NCBI GenBank assembly: GCA_018267315.1
Contig: JAFDYS010000023.1
Coordinates: forward strand, 1-64,000
Reading direction: 5' to 3'
Source: Bacteroidota bacterium
Lineage (GTDB): Bacteria > Bacteroidota > Bacteroidia > Chitinophagales > UBA10324
Length of the DNA stretch: 64,000 nt
Shown: one piece after another, positions 62,153 to 64,000 of the stretch
How the letters are laid out: each line of letters opens with the position of its first letter
Position numbering within the stretch: the stretch's first letter is position 1
The notes under the pieces: generated by a model
Database searches by the model: none
Told to the model about the DNA's origin: nothing
What the model saw: the letters and a program-made list of their open reading frames with translations, nothing else
Position numbers and translations under genes: made by a program

Positions 62153-62863
62153 TCAGAAGGTGGTACCGCCTCTCACGGTTATCTGCGAACCTTCAGCCAT
62201 AAAAACCGATTCGGGTTTTGCATGGTTAAGAAATTCAAAATCATTTCCATAAACCAAATCAAAATCACAATCTACGCTGTGGTCTGTGCATGGGAATACT
62301 CTCCAACGCGGATGCTCAACCCCATATTCCGTCGTCTTATTTTCACTTACCCGGTTGTAACCCCAGTAGTGCTCCGTGATGAATTCTTCTATACTGCCCG
62401 GAAGCAGGGGAAGGGCTTCTGATGAAGAGTGAAAGTAAATCTTGTTCCAGCGTTTTTTCCATTTCCATTCATAGTGCACATTCAACCCGGTTCTTCCCTG
62501 CACCCGTGATTTCATTTTTACACTTTCATATTTTTCGTGGTAAAGGGTATTGGCCACAAAGGCAATGGCGGGTTTCGGAACCAATTCGCTGATGAAGACC
62601 ACGCCGCGGCGATAGTCATCACCGATTTTTCTCTTCACATAAAATCGCAGGTTCACTTCTTCAAAGTTCTCATGCCAGGGAATCCGGATTCCTTTCACGC
62701 GGGTACTGAGAAACTGAAATCCCACGAGACTGATGTAGTGTCTGCCCGCTCTGGAGTCCGGTTCAGTGCCGCGGGGCAGATACTTCAGCAACACGGAGGG
62801 ATCAATGGCATAATTGATCATGACCAGGTTGCGCCATTGGGCTGTGAGGAATGCGGATTTCAT
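62153..62863 (-). CDS. DUF2071 (YqjF-like) family protein
   Basis: 236 residues from the ATG at 62863 (MKSAFLTAQWRNLVMINYAID), the normal beginning for the family; the open frame runs 20 residues further to 62923, but that would overlap the pcrB promoter. Family features are VLLKYLPRGTEPD, YISLVGFQF, HENFEEVNLRFYV, GVVFISELVPKPAIAFVAN and, near the end, TEHYWGYNRVSENKTTEYGVEHPRW. The function is unknown; it is related to acetoacetate decarboxylase-like folds. Confidence 0.88.
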   Translation of the reverse strand: MKSAFLTAQWRNLVMINYAIDPSVLLKYLPRGTEPDSRAGRHYISLVGFQFLSTRVKGIRIPWHENFEEVNLRFYVKRKIGDDYRRGVVFISELVPKPAIAFVANTLYHEKYESVKMKSRVQGRTGLNVHYEWKWKKRWNKIYFHSSSEALPLLPGSIEEFITEHYWGYNRVSENKTTEYGVEHPRWRVFPCTDHSVDCDFDLVYGNDFEFLNHAKPESVFMAEGSQITVRGGTTF

Positions 62864-62902
62864 AGACAGGTTGATTAATTCACTCCGGGTGCTGAAATTC
62901 TT

Positions 62903-62932
62903 TTTGATTTCTCGGGAATTCATTTACGTTTG
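62903..62932 (+). promoter_or_regulatory. Bacteroidetes-type promoter for the PcrB-like gene
   Basis: TTTG at 62903-62906, 18-base spacer, TACGTTTG (TAnnTTTG) at 62925-62932. It puts the start of transcription only a few bases before the ATG at 62945. Confidence 0.65.
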
Positions 62933-62944
62933 TCACCATCTCCC

Positions 62945-63697
62945 ATGGAAGAACCGATTTATCAAAGCATTGTTCAGGGTCAGCGAAAACGGCAAAAAAA
63001 ATTTACCGTGCTCATTGATCCGGACAAAGTAACGCCGGAATTGCTGGTTCGCACGATTGATATTTCGGCGAGATCAGGTGTAGATTATTTTTTTATTGGT
63101 GGAAGTTTGATCGTGAATGATACCCTGCCTGAATGCATTGACGTAATCAAAAGTTGCTGCGACATTCCTGTCATCATATTTCCGGGAAGCCGTCTGCAGA
63201 TCCAGCCGAATGCCGATGCCATTTTGCTCCTTTCCATGATTTCGGGCCGCAATCCGGAATTGCTCATCGGCCAACACGTGATGGCAGCTCCGGCGCTGCG
63301 CGAAAGTCAGCTCGAAATTATTTCTACAGGATACATCCTCGTCGATGGCGGGAATGAAACAACGGTATCTTACATCAGTAACACACGGCCGGTGCCTTAT
63401 CATAAAAACGACATTGCCATGTGCACTGCCATGGCCGGCGAAATGATCGGGATGAAGCTGATTTACCTCGACTGCGGCAGCGGAGCGCTGCATTGCCTGA
63501 GTGAAAGCATGGTAAAAGCCGTGAGTGAAAATATTGATGTGCCGGTGATAGCCGGAGGCGGAATCACTACGCCCGAGAAAGCCAGGGCGCTCTGTAAAGC
63601 CGGTGCGGACATGATTGTTGTAGGCACGGCTGCAGAAAAAGATCCGGCTGTAATCTCGGCCATTTCGCAAGCAATTCATTCTTCAATAGCTGTGTAG
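62945..63697 (+). CDS. Geranylgeranylglyceryl/heptaprenylglyceryl phosphate synthase (PcrB family)
   Basis: 250 residues from ATG 62945, just behind a consensus promoter. The TIM barrel motifs are present: FTVLIDPDKVTPE, FFIGGSLIV, VIIFPGSRLQIQPNADAILLLSMISGRNPELLIGQHV, GYILVDGG, IYLDCGSGA, PVIAGGGI and VVGTAA. The enzyme joins a polyprenyl diphosphate to sn-glycerol-1-phosphate. In archaea it makes membrane lipids; Bacteroidetes have a bacterial form whose product is not well known. No prenyltransferase neighbour is in the window. Confidence 0.93.
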   Translation: MEEPIYQSIVQGQRKRQKKFTVLIDPDKVTPELLVRTIDISARSGVDYFFIGGSLIVNDTLPECIDVIKSCCDIPVIIFPGSRLQIQPNADAILLLSMISGRNPELLIGQHVMAAPALRESQLEIISTGYILVDGGNETTVSYISNTRPVPYHKNDIAMCTAMAGEMIGMKLIYLDCGSGALHCLSESMVKAVSENIDVPVIAGGGITTPEKARALCKAGADMIVVGTAAEKDPAVISAISQAIHSSIAV

Positions 63698-63721
63698 CCG
63701 CAGCCACATAGTTTTCAGCCG

Positions 63722-64000
63722 ATGAAAGGAGTAGTGATTAAATCAACCGGTAGCTGGTATGACGTGCGCCTGGAAGATGGTCGCCATTTGCAGGCCCGGG
63801 TGAAGGGAAAACTCCGATTGGTAGATCGTCGCACCACCAATCCGGTCATCATTGGCGACCGTGTTCTCATTGAATCGGAAAACCATGATGCGGTAATTGC
63901 TGAAGTGCTCCCGCGCGATAACTACATCATCAGGCAATCATCGAGGCACCGTGCGGCAGAACACATTATTGCCTGTAACATCGATCAGGCCTTCCTGATG
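63722..64000 (+). CDS. rsgA: Ribosome small-subunit biogenesis GTPase RsgA (3' end beyond window)
   Basis: 93 codons from the ATG at 63722 run open to the window edge. They give the OB-fold domain of RsgA (MKGVVIKSTGSWYDVRLEDGR...LRLVDRRTTNPVIIGDRV) and the beginning of the GTPase domain (RHRAAEHIIACNIDQAFLM, the strand before G4/NKxD in this circularly permuted GTPase). RsgA assists late maturation of the 30S subunit. The start is 25 bases behind pcrB, so readthrough transcription is likely. Confidence 0.92.
   Translation, partial: MKGVVIKSTGSWYDVRLEDGRHLQARVKGKLRLVDRRTTNPVIIGDRVLIESENHDAVIAEVLPRDNYIIRQSSRHRAAEHIIACNIDQAFLM

Overview
The window is bacterial chromosome from a member of the Bacteroidetes (Bacteroidota), most likely a Chitinophagales/Sphingobacteriales-like lineage. 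The evidence is consistent across the window: a SusC/SusD pair, type IX secretion (T9SS) cargo with C-terminal sorting domains, a PorP/SprF protein, GldC, an IPExxxVDY protein, the acpP-fabF-rnc block, IS200-like REP-associated elements, and several promoters of the Bacteroidetes form TTTG-N18-22-TAnnTTTG. No rRNA, prophage or CRISPR array was seen. There is one intact tRNA.

Layout. 1-3.6 kb: the end of a PKD-rich T9SS type B cargo protein, its PorP/SprF partner, a small lipoprotein and a small membrane protein. 3.6-8.0 kb (minus): a thioredoxin-like protein and class Ia ribonucleotide reductase (nrdB then nrdA), closed by a clear terminator. 8.3-14.1 kb: gldC, a gene-poor stretch, a pirin, a sigma factor overlapping a TM/beta-barrel protein, and a Kup potassium transporter. 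14.1-17.1 kb (minus): a second T9SS type B protein, pterin carbinolamine dehydratase and an IPExxxVDY protein. 17.4-19.7 kb: acpP, fabF, terminator, rnc. 19.7-25.5 kb: an OmpA protein fused to a cysteine-less redoxin domain, a four-gene signalling operon (small CPPxC-tailed protein, membrane protein, histidine kinase, NarL-type regulator), rnhB, and a membrane-bound class III adenylate cyclase. 25.5-34.4 kb (minus): DsrE, OsmC, and a heavy-metal efflux cluster (CDF transporter, decayed CDF-linked gene, DUF6624 protein, RND adaptor, CusA pump fused to a TolC-like channel, DUF6660). 34.5-35.0 kb: a GIY-YIG nuclease, a CAT-anticodon tRNA and a damaged tRNA copy that share a hairpin repeat.

35.2-62.1 kb is a long plus-strand accessory/catabolic region: Lrp regulator, SusCD, two aldehyde dehydrogenases, two class III aminotransferases, transporters of the nucleoside-recognition, SLC13 and NhaC types, a GNAT enzyme and an amidohydrolase. 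Together they look like uptake and oxidation of amino acids, GABA or polyamine-type compounds (inferred). Inside it lies a dinB-dnaE translesion polymerase cassette, interrupted by an IS200/REP unit. The dnaE gene carries two in-frame insertions of a repeat with inverted ends. A DUF6883-DUF4926 pair sits between the true 3' end of one aminotransferase and an 87%-identical copy of that end.

62.1-64 kb: a DUF2071 protein, the PcrB-type prenylglyceryl phosphate synthase and the start of rsgA, cut by the window edge.

The features most worth a second look are the coding-sequence repeat insertions in dnaE, the 3'-end duplication around DUF6883-DUF4926, the tRNA remnant whose anticodon arm is replaced by a hairpin, the two genes broken at apparent Trp codons, and the direct-repeat promoter of the signalling operon.
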